Positions 30,057 through 38,300 are shown, counted from the first letter of the stretch. The stretch is 64,000 bases of DNA from Flavobacterium xinjiangense (GCF_900142885.1 NZ_FRCL01000003.1:203091-267090), one strand, 5' to 3'. The notes: a model not told the origin generated them from the letters alone. Program-made: numbers and translations.

Positions 30057-30160
30057 AGCCCTGATGGAAGCGGAAATCCTTTCTAGTCCTGAACTTGTTT
30101 CAGGATCCTGAAACAAGTTCAGGACTAGAAAGATTGAAGCGGACAGCAGGAAATAGCTCC
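30057..30160. repeat. Structured dispersed repeat, copy 2 (27-bp perfect palindromic arms)
   Basis: Arms AGCCCTGATGGAAGCGGAAATC and GATTGAAGCGGACAGCAGG...AATAGCTCC flank a perfect 54-nt palindrome (30079-30132). AGC/GCT and CCTG/CAGG at the ends also pair, giving one long interrupted stem with the phrase GAAGCGG on both sides of the internal loop. Lies between the DUF2147 and YihY genes. Confidence 0.85.
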
Positions 30161-30166
30161 TAAAAA

Positions 30167-31078
30167 CTATTCTTCTTTTTTAATTTTTAATTTGTTTACT
30201 GTAGCATTTAATTCGAAACCCAGAAGTAATATCATACAGTTTATCCAAATGTAAAACATTAGGATTAATAATGTACCTATTGACCCATACAATTCATTAT
30301 ATTTTGAAAATCGTATTACCCAAATTCCAAAAATATAGGAATCAAGAAGAATCAAAATCGTTGTAAAAACCGAACCAATTGAGATAAAGGCTCTGTTTTT
30401 GTCATGTTTTGTACCAAATTTAAACAGTATTGAGGTGGTGGCCAGTATCATGAGAATTACGAATGCATATCTCCCCAAAATAATCAATTGATTGACATCG
30501 CTAAAGACCGTTTTTTGAATAAATACCTCGAAAACAAGAATCGTTGAAATGGTTACTATCAACAACAATGACAACAATAATGACATCCCTAAAGCCACTA
30601 TGTATTGATGTATAAATCCTCTTTTGATAAGGACATGACGGGAGGATTCAAAGCCTCCAAGAATTCCATTCAATCCATTTGCCATCAAGAAAATAGACAA
30701 TATAAAACCAGACGATAATAATCCGGAATGACTGTTGTGAAGAATATCATTAATGATTTTATAAATGGCATCATAGGTATTTGGCGGAACTCCCTGTCTA
30801 ACAAATTGAAGAAAATCATTTTGAAAACCTTCGATGGGAATGTATGGAATAAGATTTAATATGAACAGTGCAAAGGGAAATAATGCCATAAAAAAACTAA
30901 ATGCAATGGCACTCGCGTGATAGGTCAAGGCACTTTCCACAATTCCCAATCCGTACAATTCTAATAAATCATATAATGACAATCCTTGCAGCCAGGGGAG
31001 TTTTATCTTTTTTAACCCTTGGGCAAGATTCCGTATTACGGGAATTCTTTCTATTCTTTCCTCTATTTCCTTACTCAT
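30167..31078 (-). CDS. YihY/BrkB family inner membrane protein
   Basis: A 303-residue membrane protein of the family once called ribonuclease BN. About six hydrophobic segments are visible between 50 and 295; the conserved YHASAIAFSFFMALFPFALF begins the first, and LYGSIGTLLILMFYIW with the polar LGFELNA lies near the C-terminus. The transport or structural role of the family is not settled. Its start overlaps the nadC stop by 4 bases (ATGA-type), indicating coupling. Confidence 0.9.
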   Translation of the reverse strand: MSKEIEERIERIPVIRNLAQGLKKIKLPWLQGLSLYDLLELYGLGIVESALTYHASAIAFSFFMALFPFALFILNLIPYIPIEGFQNDFLQFVRQGVPPNTYDAIYKIINDILHNSHSGLLSSGFILSIFLMANGLNGILGGFESSRHVLIKRGFIHQYIVALGMSLLLSLLLIVTISTILVFEVFIQKTVFSDVNQLIILGRYAFVILMILATTSILFKFGTKHDKNRAFISIGSVFTTILILLDSYIFGIWVIRFSKYNELYGSIGTLLILMFYIWINCMILLLGFELNATVNKLKIKKEE

Positions 31079-31932
31079 ATTGCTTTCAAGCTCAAGTCCA
31101 TATTATAAACAGAATGCGTTAAGGCTCCGGACGAAATATAATCTACACCGCATTCCGCATAATGACGGATCGTTTCTTCATTGATATTTCCCGAGGATTC
31201 CGTTAAGCATCGATCTCCAATTAAGGCCACCGCTTTTTTAGTATCTTCATAATTAAAATTATCTATCAAGATTCTATAAACACCTTCACTTTCCAAAATC
31301 TCTTTGATTTCAGTCAGATTTCTGGCTTCGACAATGATTTTTAAATCTAAATTATTTTCTTTGAGATACGCTTTGGTTTTGGCTATTGCCAAAGTGATTC
31401 CGCCTGCAAAATCATTGTGATTATCTTTCAACATTACCATGTCATACAAAGCAAAACGGTGGTTTTCGCCTCCGCCAATTTTCACTGCCCATTTCTCACA
31501 AGCCCGGAAACCAGGTGTCGTTTTACGAGTATCGAGAATTTTAGTTTGTGTTCCTTCTAATAAATGAACATATTCTTTGGTTTTAGTAGCGATTGCCGAC
31601 ATTCTTTGCATCGAATTCAAAACTACCCGTTCCGATTTCAAAATGGATTGTGAACTTCCCGAAACATGAAAAACGATATCACCTTTTTTTACAGTCGTTC
31701 CGTCCTCTATAAAAGTTTCGACTTGCAAATTCGCATCCACAAATTGAAAAACCATTTTGGCAAAAGCCACACCTGCAATTATACCATCCTCTTTTACAAG
31801 CAACTTCGCTTTTCCCATTGCTGTTGTCGGAATACAAGCCAAAGAGCTATAATCTCCAGGACCAACATCTTCCCGAATGGCGTTTTTTATTAGTATTTGT
31901 AACTCGTTTTCGAACAGTGCTTCGCTAATCAT
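31075..31932 (-). CDS. nadC: Nicotinate-nucleotide pyrophosphorylase (carboxylating)
   Basis: Converts quinolinate and PRPP to nicotinate mononucleotide in de novo NAD synthesis. The 285 residues show EDVGPGDYSS near the N-terminus, LDTRKTTPGFRACEKWAVKIGGG (the key Arg/Lys substrate loop, given in outline), HRFALYDMVMLKDNH and the C-terminal SSGNINEETI and DYISSGALTHS. No nadA or nadB is nearby. Confidence 0.97.
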   Translation of the reverse strand: MISEALFENELQILIKNAIREDVGPGDYSSLACIPTTAMGKAKLLVKEDGIIAGVAFAKMVFQFVDANLQVETFIEDGTTVKKGDIVFHVSGSSQSILKSERVVLNSMQRMSAIATKTKEYVHLLEGTQTKILDTRKTTPGFRACEKWAVKIGGGENHRFALYDMVMLKDNHNDFAGGITLAIAKTKAYLKENNLDLKIIVEARNLTEIKEILESEGVYRILIDNFNYEDTKKAVALIGDRCLTESSGNINEETIRHYAECGVDYISSGALTHSVYNMDLSLKAI

Positions 31933-31988
31933 TTTATAAGAAATTTATTGGAATGCTAAAGTAAGATATATTTTGTGGATTTGAAAAT

Positions 31989-32123
31989 ATGTGCGCTTGG
32001 TTCTTAAGAAAAGAAACAAATAAATCTATTTCTAACAAAGCATTGTCCTATGTGAAAGATGAAGCTGAAACGGAAAGTTGCATTAGCAATTTTGACTATC
32101 AACATCCCACATCAATAGATTAA
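31989..32123 (+). CDS. Possible small ORF (44 codons)
   Basis: An ATG at 31989 opens 44 codons (MCAWFLRKETNKS...) that end at a TAA at 32121-32123, in the spacer between divergent nadC and a lipoprotein gene. Codon choice looks coding-like and a TATATTTTG sequence lies about 20 bases upstream, but spacing in the box is off by one and I recognise no family. Could be chance. Confidence 0.2.
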   Translation: MCAWFLRKETNKSISNKALSYVKDEAETESCISNFDYQHPTSID

Positions 32124-32146
32124 AACGAATTAATCAGATCTATTAT

Positions 32147-32177
32147 TTTGGAATAAATTATTAAAATCTTATATTTG
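32147..32177 (+). promoter_or_regulatory. Promoter of the HGQ-motif lipoprotein gene
   Basis: TTTG, 19 nt, then TATATTTG: full Bacteroidota consensus at exact spacing. It lies 27 bases before the ATG at 32204 and rules out the upstream non-ATG start. Confidence 0.72.
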
Positions 32178-32203
32178 AGTTGGTAACATCAAAAAAACTG
32201 ACT

Positions 32204-32692
32204 ATGAAATCTTTCTTAACCCTCCTTTTTGTATCCACACTACTATTAATTTCTTGCAAAAAAGAAATCGAGCCGCAAAATAGCACTACTCCAACAAACA
32301 TGGTTCCATTTACGGAGGTTGGCAAGCAGATGCGAAATGAAGCTACAATGACGTCTGAGGCCAAGCAAAACTCAAATATTGTCAATCAAAATCAAGCACT
32401 AGCAGCGCCACTTCCTGTTGCCAAAGGAATGAACCCTGCTCATGGTCAACCTTTACATCGTTGTGATATAGCTGTTGGAGCACCGTTAAATTCTCCTATT
32501 GCCGTTCCTAAAAACACACCATCAACGCAGCAAATAACACCCCAACAAAATCAATCGGTCGCAACTGACCCGGCAAATACTGCTACAAGTCCAATAGTTA
32601 CAACACCCACTCCTGAGGGAATGAACCCGCCACACGGTCAAACAAATCATAGATGTGATATTGCAGTTGGTGCTCCGTTGCCAAAATCTTAA
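32204..32692 (+). CDS. Lipoprotein with duplicated His/Cys motif (GMNPxHGQxxHRCDIAVGAPL)
   Basis: A 162-residue lipoprotein with signal MKSFLTLLFVSTLLLISC and lipid-attachment Cys18. It is mostly low-complexity (Asn, Gln, Thr, Pro, Ala) with two nearly identical 21-residue motifs at 75-95 and 139-159, of the form GMNP-[AP]-HGQ-x2-HRCDIAVGAPL. The invariant His, His and Cys could bind a metal or heme. I have seen the motif in small Bacteroidota proteins but know no function. It has its own strong promoter and is probably a single-gene unit. Confidence 0.8.
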   Translation: MKSFLTLLFVSTLLLISCKKEIEPQNSTTPTNMVPFTEVGKQMRNEATMTSEAKQNSNIVNQNQALAAPLPVAKGMNPAHGQPLHRCDIAVGAPLNSPIAVPKNTPSTQQITPQQNQSVATDPANTATSPIVTTPTPEGMNPPHGQTNHRCDIAVGAPLPKS

Positions 32693-32794
32693 AGCGCTAG
32701 AGAAATTTTAAAAATTTTGAATTCACAACAATTGATTTCAGACAAAATAAAACTGGATCTTTCGATTTAAGCATAATTTTAAAAAATAGCCACA

Positions 32795-33286
32795 ATGGAA
32801 CCTCTTCTGATTTTCGAATTTAATTTAAACAGTGACATCAGTAATTGGAAAATTGTGAATGACGTAGTAATGGGTGGTAAATCAGAAAGCAAATTCTACC
32901 TAAATCACGATGGAAATGGAACTTTTGAAGGCAAAGTATCCTTAGATAATAATGGCGGATTTTGTTCTGTGAAATATAATTTTGAAGCAATTACCCTAAA
33001 CAAAAACAAACGTATTTGCATCCGTCATAAAGGAGATGGCAAAAAGTACCAATTTAGAGTAAAGACCAATCGTAATGATACCCATTCTTATGTATATTCG
33101 TTCCAAACCTCCACTGACTGGCAAACCACTGATATTCCTATTTCCGAATTGCATCCCACTTTTAGAGGTCGTAAATTAGATATGCCGAATTATGATGGCT
33201 CAAATTTAGAAGAAATTGCCTTCTTGATTGGGAATAAAAAAGAAGAAAATTTTCAATTACTTATTGATAGAATTGAGGCCTTATAA
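32795..33286 (+). CDS. CIA30-family protein
   Basis: A 163-residue single-domain protein of the NADH:ubiquinone oxidoreductase intermediate-associated protein 30 family, a galactose-binding-like beta-sandwich. Family signatures seen are WKIVNDVVMGGKSES near residue 17, GKVSLDNNGGFCSV, and near the end FLIGNKKEENFQLLIDRI. There is no signal peptide, so it is cytoplasmic. In bacteria the role of this family is not established; an assembly-chaperone role is only by analogy with the fungal protein. Confidence 0.88.
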   Translation: MEPLLIFEFNLNSDISNWKIVNDVVMGGKSESKFYLNHDGNGTFEGKVSLDNNGGFCSVKYNFEAITLNKNKRICIRHKGDGKKYQFRVKTNRNDTHSYVYSFQTSTDWQTTDIPISELHPTFRGRKLDMPNYDGSNLEEIAFLIGNKKEENFQLLIDRIEAL

Positions 33287-33421
33287 TTTAAAAACTTCAA
33301 GAGACCCAATTGATCCTCTGTAAAAGTTAAATCAGCCTTCAGAATCCATTAAAAAAAATTAAGAAATCTATTATTTAAATGTTCATTCCAAAGATACTAT
33401 TCATAAAACCTCATAATATTC

Positions 33422-33429
33422 TATCTTTG
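33422..33429 (+). promoter_or_regulatory. -7 box for rlmH
   Basis: TATCTTTG followed by C, a perfect TAnnTTTG match 20 bases before the rlmH start. No TTG at the usual distance. Confidence 0.5.
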
Positions 33430-33449
33430 CGGCTCAGAAATTCCACAAA

Positions 33450-33923
33450 ATGAACATTAAATTAATTGCTATTGGTAAAACCGATAACAAAGCTTTACAA
33501 TCCTTAATAGACGATTATACCAAGCGTTTGTCATTCTATATCAAGTTTGATTTGGATATTATTCCTGATATCAAGAACGTAAAAAACTTATCTGAAAGTC
33601 AACAGAAAGAGAAAGAAGGCGAATTGATTTTGGCAAAAATAACGCCAACAGACCAACTCGTTTTATTGGACGAAAATGGAAAAAACTTTTCGAGCGTTGG
33701 CTTTTCAGGAGAACTACAGAAGAAAATGAACTCCGGTGTAAAGACTTTAGTTTTTGTAATTGGCGGTCCTTATGGATTTTCGGAAACTGTTTATGCCAAA
33801 GCTCAAGGAAAAATATCGTTGTCTTTAATGACTTTTTCGCATCAAATGGTGCGGTTATTCTTTATAGAACAGTTGTATCGTGGATTTACGATTTTGAGAA
33901 ACGAACCCTATCATCATCAATAA
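33450..33923 (+). CDS. rlmH: 23S rRNA (pseudouridine1915-N3)-methyltransferase RlmH
   Basis: SPOUT methyltransferase that modifies pseudouridine 1915 in helix 69 of 23S rRNA on the 70S ribosome. The 157 residues contain the trefoil-knot SAM-binding motifs LVLLDENGK, FVIGGPYGFS and SLMTFSHQMVRLFFIEQLYR (outline), and the conserved C-terminus NEPYHHQ. Length is normal. It is a single gene with its own -7 box. Confidence 0.97.
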   Translation: MNIKLIAIGKTDNKALQSLIDDYTKRLSFYIKFDLDIIPDIKNVKNLSESQQKEKEGELILAKITPTDQLVLLDENGKNFSSVGFSGELQKKMNSGVKTLVFVIGGPYGFSETVYAKAQGKISLSLMTFSHQMVRLFFIEQLYRGFTILRNEPYHHQ

Positions 33924-34222
33924 GAAGTATTCAGTCCACGTTTTAAGTTAATTTAATTAAAAAATAAATTACAGTTCTTTCAACATTTAAAAAGTGGAAG
34001 GTTTGAAAACCAAAACAAATGCAATATTTTCCATTGTTGTAATTAAAAATTGAGATTTAAACAAACTCACAATTTACAATAAAAATGTATTGAATTTTAG
34101 AAATAAAACACTAAATTTATATGATTAAAAATCAGCACTATACGTTAAGAAAAATATGTAAATTATAAACTTTCTAGCAGAGGTGATAATTATTATTTTT
34201 TTAATCTTTAAAAAACTTTATC
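33924..34222. other. Gene-free AT-rich spacer
   Basis: About 300 bases between rlmH and the CHRD lipoprotein. I find no ORF with coding character, no clear hairpin terminator and no TAnnTTTG box at a convincing distance from the next start. Confidence 0.6.
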
Positions 34223-34693
34223 ATGAAACACTTATTTAGATTTTCAGCTATTTTAATTATTTTTTTTGGCATTACCTCGTGCAGTAATGATTACAACAAT
34301 CCAAATCCAAACCCAACTCCAAGCATTACAACTTTTAATGCGACATTAGATGGAGCTAGTGAGGCACCTGCTAATAGTTCAACAGCGACTGGGTCGGCTA
34401 CACTTTCATTTAATAATACTACAAAAATATTTTCAATTTCTGTAACCCACTCTATTGCTTCCCCAACTGGCGGACATATACATATGGGTGCCATAGGAGT
34501 AAGCGGAGGTGTTATATTTCCTTTTACAACTTTAGTTTCTCCAATTAGCTTCACAAGCCCTGCTTTAACTGCCGCACAAGAAGCAGACCTTAAAGCAAAT
34601 CTTTACTATGTAAACATTCATACTGCAGCATTTCCAAACGGAGAAATAAGAGGTCAACTTATTAAAGGCACTACCTCAGGCGGTGGATATTAA
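34223..34693 (+). CDS. CHRD domain lipoprotein
   Basis: A 156-residue outer-membrane or periplasmic lipoprotein: signal with LIIFFGITSC and lipid-attachment Cys21, a Pro/Asn-rich linker (NNPNPNPTP), then one CHRD domain at about 38-148. CHRD signatures are ATLDGASEAPANSS, ATLSFNNTTK, GGHIHMGAIGVSG and the end YYVNIHTAAFPNGEIRGQL. CHRD domains occur in chordin and many bacterial secreted proteins; their bacterial role is unknown. Confidence 0.9.
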   Translation: MKHLFRFSAILIIFFGITSCSNDYNNPNPNPTPSITTFNATLDGASEAPANSSTATGSATLSFNNTTKIFSISVTHSIASPTGGHIHMGAIGVSGGVIFPFTTLVSPISFTSPALTAAQEADLKANLYYVNIHTAAFPNGEIRGQLIKGTTSGGGY

Positions 34694-34712
34694 ACAATAT
34701 TTTTAATAAATA

Positions 34713-34740
34713 AAGCCTTTTTTTTAAAAAATAAAGGCTT
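34713..34740. terminator. Weak hairpin after the CHRD gene
   Basis: AAGCCTTT and AAAGGCTT pair around a T/A-rich loop, 20 bases after the CHRD stop. No T-run follows on the plus strand, so its strength is doubtful. Confidence 0.4.
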
Positions 34741-34744
34741 ATAA

Positions 34745-34772
34745 AAAAAACATAATTCTTATCGAGAATTAT
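34745..34772 (-). terminator. Rho-independent terminator of the minus-strand lipoprotein gene
   Basis: ATAATTCT/AGAATTAT stem (34752-34759 with 34765-34772) followed on the minus strand by a run of eight T, 18 bases after the stop at 34790. Confidence 0.65.
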
Positions 34773-34789
34773 AATTAAAGAATTAATTT

Positions 34790-35422
34790 TTAATAAATGA
34801 ATTCCTCGTTTTCAAAATTTATTTTTGATTTTGGAAGTTTTAAACTTTCAATGAAAATTTTATCTTGAATATAACTTCCAAAACTTAAGTTTTTGTCAAA
34901 ACAAAAAACGTATTGGTTCGGTTTATTATTTGATAATTTATTTAGATATCCTAGAAATTCTTCTTTTTTCATGACCACATTATTTACTAAAACTTCATTG
35001 CTTTTGGTAAATAAGACAACAATACCTGACTTCGGTTTTTCTAATTTATAGAATACTTTTGTAAAAGGAATAAAGGCTAAGTTTTTACCAATAGTATCTG
35101 CATAGGAATAATAATTTAGAGCTTTTTCATTCTTATGCGCTTTTTCTTCTCGTTTTTTATTTTGCAATTTCACGACTTCAGGAATTACTAATCGCAAAGG
35201 CAAACGTTTGTCTATGTTGAAAATCCAATTGGTTGAAATAATTTCGTTTTTCCGGTTTACTTCTGCCAAAGTATCCTTTTCCTTTGTTCTAAAAAAAATA
35301 TAGATTGGCGAATGATCTTCTACATTTTTGACAATAGTTGTATTCGATTTCGGTAATAGAATATCTTCTTTGTTTCCACACGAAACAACTATAAAAAGTA
35401 CAATCAGAGTAAAGTATTTCAT
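34790..35422 (-). CDS. Lipoprotein of unknown function
   Basis: A 210-residue protein with lipoprotein signal MKYFTLIVLFIVVSC (lipid-attachment Cys15). It has many strand-like segments (SPIYIFFRTKEKDTLAEV, IVVLFTKSNEVLVNNVV, NQYVFCFDKNLSFGS) and no motif I recognise. It starts 2 bases after folP on the same strand, so it is cotranscribed with folP, as in other Flavobacteria, but no functional link to folate is known to me. Confidence 0.75.
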   Translation of the reverse strand: MKYFTLIVLFIVVSCGNKEDILLPKSNTTIVKNVEDHSPIYIFFRTKEKDTLAEVNRKNEIISTNWIFNIDKRLPLRLVIPEVVKLQNKKREEKAHKNEKALNYYSYADTIGKNLAFIPFTKVFYKLEKPKSGIVVLFTKSNEVLVNNVVMKKEEFLGYLNKLSNNKPNQYVFCFDKNLSFGSYIQDKIFIESLKLPKSKINFENEEFIY

Positions 35423-35424
35423 AT

Positions 35425-36249
35425 TTATGAATTGATTTTATTAAATAAAGTAACGCATTCCATTGCTTCTTTTACATCGTGAACACGGAGGATTTTTGCT
35501 CCTTTTGATAATGCTAAAGTATTTAATATTGTTGTTCCGTTTAAAGCTTGTTCGACACTGGTATTTAAGGTTTTATAAATCATTGATTTTCTGGAAATTC
35601 CAACTAAAAGTGGCAACTCAAGGATGTTAAACAATTCCATTTTTTTAAATACTTCGTAATTTTGGTCTAGTTTTTTGGCAAAGCCAAAACCCGGATCGAT
35701 AATTAAATCATTGATTCCAAAACTTCTGGCTATAGAAATTCGTTCCGAAAAATAGAACAACATTTCTTTTATAATATCATCATAAACAGTTAAAGTTTGC
35801 ATGGTTTGAGGCGTTCCTCTCATGTGCATCATAATGTAAGGAACATTATATTTTCCTATTACCACCAACATTTTATCATCTAAATGTCCTGCCGAAATAT
35901 CGTTGACGATAGCAGCTCCATTTTCTATACTTGCTTTCGCCACTTCGCTTCTAAAAGTATCAATGGATAGAATTGCTTCTGGAAAATGTTTTAGAATCAA
36001 ATTAATAGCTGGAACAATTCTTGAAATTTCTTCCTCTTCAGATACGAACTCAGCATTTGGTTTACTGGAATAAGCGCCAATATCAATAAAAGTAGCACCT
36101 TCGATTATCATTTTTTCGACTTGAGATAGTATTTCGTTTTCATTTTTATACTTTCCACCATCAAAAAAAGAGTTGGGTGTTACATTCAAAATCCCCATTA
36201 CCTTGGGAGTTGATAAGTCTATGAGTTGTCCTTTGCAATTAATAGTCAT
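35425..36249 (-). CDS. folP: Dihydropteroate synthase
   Basis: Condenses p-aminobenzoate with dihydropterin pyrophosphate in folate synthesis; the target of sulfonamides. The 274-residue TIM barrel shows all signatures: MGILNVTPNSFFDGG (loop 1), FIDIGAYSSKPNA (loop 2 region), ILSIDTFRSEVA, IVNDISAG, DPGFGFAK, LVGISRKSM and the C-terminal LRVHDV. Normal length. Coupled to the downstream lipoprotein gene. Confidence 0.97.
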   Translation of the reverse strand: MTINCKGQLIDLSTPKVMGILNVTPNSFFDGGKYKNENEILSQVEKMIIEGATFIDIGAYSSKPNAEFVSEEEEISRIVPAINLILKHFPEAILSIDTFRSEVAKASIENGAAIVNDISAGHLDDKMLVVIGKYNVPYIMMHMRGTPQTMQTLTVYDDIIKEMLFYFSERISIARSFGINDLIIDPGFGFAKKLDQNYEVFKKMELFNILELPLLVGISRKSMIYKTLNTSVEQALNGTTILNTLALSKGAKILRVHDVKEAMECVTLFNKINS

Positions 36250-36361
36250 TGTTTTAGTGTTCAGTTACGGTAAACCGTTATCAAAAAATTCTAGTTTCAA
36301 AAATCATTAATCCCTATTCCAACAATATTTCTCCTTCATTCTTAATTTAAAAAAAATATGC

Positions 36362-36369
36362 TATTTTTG
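36362..36369 (+). promoter_or_regulatory. -7 box for the DUF1599-BT_3928 genes
   Basis: TATTTTTG, a TAnnTTTG match, 29 bases before the DUF1599 start in the divergent spacer with folP. No clear upstream TTG. Confidence 0.4.
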
Positions 36370-36398
36370 AGGAAATTTTAGACAAATATACATCAATA

Positions 36399-36947
36399 AT
36401 GAAGAATACTTCAAATGAATACGATAACGTAATTGCGATTTGTCGTTCACTGTTTATCAATAAAATGAAAGATTATGGATGCGCTTGGCGTATTTTGAGA
36501 TTGCCTTCATTAACTGATCAAATTTATATAAAAGCACAAAGAATCAGAAGTTTACAAGAAAACGAGGTTCGTAAAATTGACGAAGATGAGACAGGCGAAT
36601 TCATCGGAATTATCAATTATTCGATAATGGCTTTGATCCAATTAGAATTAGGCGTTGTTGATCAACCTGATTTAGACGTTGATAAAGCAACCGAATTGTA
36701 CGATGCCAAAGTAAAATCAACCAAAAACTTAATGGAAGATAAAAATCATGATTATGGTGAAGCTTGGCGCGATATGCGTGTCAGTTCGCTCACTGATTTG
36801 ATTTTGCAAAAACTACTTCGTGTCAAACAAATTGAAGATAATAAAGGAAAAACTTTAGTCTCAGAAGGAATTGATGCTAATTATCAGGATATGATTAATT
36901 ATGCTGTTTTTGCTTTAATTTTGATGGGATTTGGAAATAAAAATTAA
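36399..36947 (+). CDS. DUF1599 family protein with internal duplication
   Basis: A 182-residue cytoplasmic protein made of two similar halves. The first carries FINKMKDYGCAWRILRLPSLTDQI and the second LMEDKNHDYGEAWRDMRVSSLTDLI (outlined), that is a repeated DYGxAWR...SLTD signature about 115 residues apart. The family is conserved in Bacteroidota beside folP and tpiA; its helical nature and the acidic/His residues recall nucleotide pyrophosphohydrolase-like folds, but this is only a guess. It is 9 bases upstream of the BT_3928 gene. Confidence 0.88.
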   Translation: MKNTSNEYDNVIAICRSLFINKMKDYGCAWRILRLPSLTDQIYIKAQRIRSLQENEVRKIDEDETGEFIGIINYSIMALIQLELGVVDQPDLDVDKATELYDAKVKSTKNLMEDKNHDYGEAWRDMRVSSLTDLILQKLLRVKQIEDNKGKTLVSEGIDANYQDMINYAVFALILMGFGNKN

Positions 36948-36956
36948 AATAAAACT

Positions 36957-38060
36957 ATGAAAAATATAATTACTCAATTTGCACGAATTTTCGTTGGGAT
37001 TCTATTTATTATTTCGGGATTAATTAAGCTGAACGACCCTATTGGTTTTTCGTACAAACTGGCGGAGTATTTCAGCGAACCGGTTTTCAATATGCCATTT
37101 TTTGTGCCATTTGCATTAGCAATAGCTTTATTTTTAGTCACTGTTGAAGTGGTTTTGGGCGTAATGTTACTCATTGGCTACAAATCAAAATTTACGATTA
37201 ACAGTCTGTTATTATTAATTGTGCTTTTCACATTCTTAACTTTTTATTCCGCTTATTTTGACGTAGTAAAAGATTGCGGTTGTTTTGGCGACGCTTTGCA
37301 TTTAACGCCTTGGCAATCCTTTACCAAAGATGTGGTTTTGTTGTTTTTTATTCTAATTCTATTTTTTAATAAAAAATTGGTAAAACCGTTATTTGGAAAT
37401 ACTGTTCAAAATATTTTGGCCTTGGCAAGTATTGTTTTGTGTGCCTTTATGGGATATTGGGTTATAAACCATTTGCCACTGAAAGATTTTCGTCCTTATA
37501 AAGTGGGGACTAATATCCAAAAAGGAATGAGAATTCCGGATGGCGCTCCAAAAAGTGTAGTCGAAATGGTTTTTATCTACAAAGTAAACGGTGTTGACAA
37601 AGAATTCACAGAAAAGGATTTAATGAATATTCCGGCTGGAGCCACTTTTGTAGATAGAAAAGATAAGGTAATTACAGAAGGCTATGTCCCTCCTATTCAT
37701 GATTTTGCAATGGAAAAAGACGGATCTGACTATAAAGATGAATTTTTGCAGGAACCAAAATTGGTTATGATTGTATCATATGACTTAATTCATGCCGACA
37801 AAAACGGTTTAATGAAACTCGAAAAATTAAACTTGCAAGCTAAAGCAAAAGGATATAAAGTAATAGGCATGACGGCTTCAACTCCAGAGGATATTGAAAA
37901 AGTAAAAAAACAATTCGGTTTCACTTTTGATTTTTACTTCTGCGATGCAATTGCTTTGAAAACGATCGAAAGAGCGAATCCTAGTATTGTAATTTTGGAA
38001 CATGGAACTATTCTTCAAAAAGTTCATCATAATGATATTTCAGATTTGAAATTGAAATAA
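36957..38060 (+). CDS. BT_3928-family membrane protein (DoxX/MauE-like plus thioredoxin-like domain)
   Basis: A 367-residue protein. Residues 1-165 form a DoxX/MauE-type four-helix membrane domain with the conserved VVKDCGCFGDAL between helices; a further helix is near 150-170. Residues 180-260 are a soluble region, and 265-367 resemble a thioredoxin fold (LVMIVSYDL ... NPSIVILEHGTI) lacking the CxxC active site. Family knowledge points to a membrane redox component. It lies just upstream of a TlpA-like thioredoxin, which fits, though a strong terminator separates the two. Confidence 0.87.
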   Translation: MKNIITQFARIFVGILFIISGLIKLNDPIGFSYKLAEYFSEPVFNMPFFVPFALAIALFLVTVEVVLGVMLLIGYKSKFTINSLLLLIVLFTFLTFYSAYFDVVKDCGCFGDALHLTPWQSFTKDVVLLFFILILFFNKKLVKPLFGNTVQNILALASIVLCAFMGYWVINHLPLKDFRPYKVGTNIQKGMRIPDGAPKSVVEMVFIYKVNGVDKEFTEKDLMNIPAGATFVDRKDKVITEGYVPPIHDFAMEKDGSDYKDEFLQEPKLVMIVSYDLIHADKNGLMKLEKLNLQAKAKGYKVIGMTASTPEDIEKVKKQFGFTFDFYFCDAIALKTIERANPSIVILEHGTILQKVHHNDISDLKLK

Positions 38061-38065
38061 TTTTT

Positions 38066-38110
38066 ATAGTCTAAGGTTTAAAGTTATAAACATTTTAAAC
38101 CTTAGACTAT
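38066..38110 (+). terminator. Rho-independent terminator after the BT_3928 gene
   Basis: Perfect 17-bp stem (ATAGTCTAAGGTTTAAA with its complement) and 11-nt loop, 5 bases after the stop, followed by a T-rich tract. Confidence 0.85.
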
Positions 38111-38153
38111 TTCTTCTATTTACTCAAAAAATAGATTTGAAAGCGATTGATTT

Positions 38154-38300
38154 TTAAATTTTCATCAAAAAAGCAGTCAATAATTTATATTTTGAATTTA
38201 AATCATCTCCTTTTTTATTAACTATAACGATATTATATTTAGATTTTTGAATTCTGCTTTCAAAAATTGTAATTCTATATATCTCTTTCCATTTCTTTGT
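38154..38300 (-). pseudogene. Possible gene remnant (49 open codons without start)
   Basis: The minus strand from 38300 to a TAA at 38154-38156 is open and reads like protein (KKWKEIYRITIFESRIQKS, then NIVIVNKKGDDLNSK). It lacks an ATG near its beginning and follows a stop. It lies in the spacer before the TlpA-like gene. No family recognised; chance in AT-rich DNA is possible. Confidence 0.2.

Noticed and set aside
30042..30116. N-terminal extension of the DUF2147 gene
   Set aside because: The extra residues are translated repeat arm; the signal peptide starts at 30041.
30079..30132. 54-nt palindrome as a phage attachment site or IS end
   Set aside because: No transposase, integrase or target duplication nearby, and two sister copies share the flanking arms; it is the core of the dispersed repeat.
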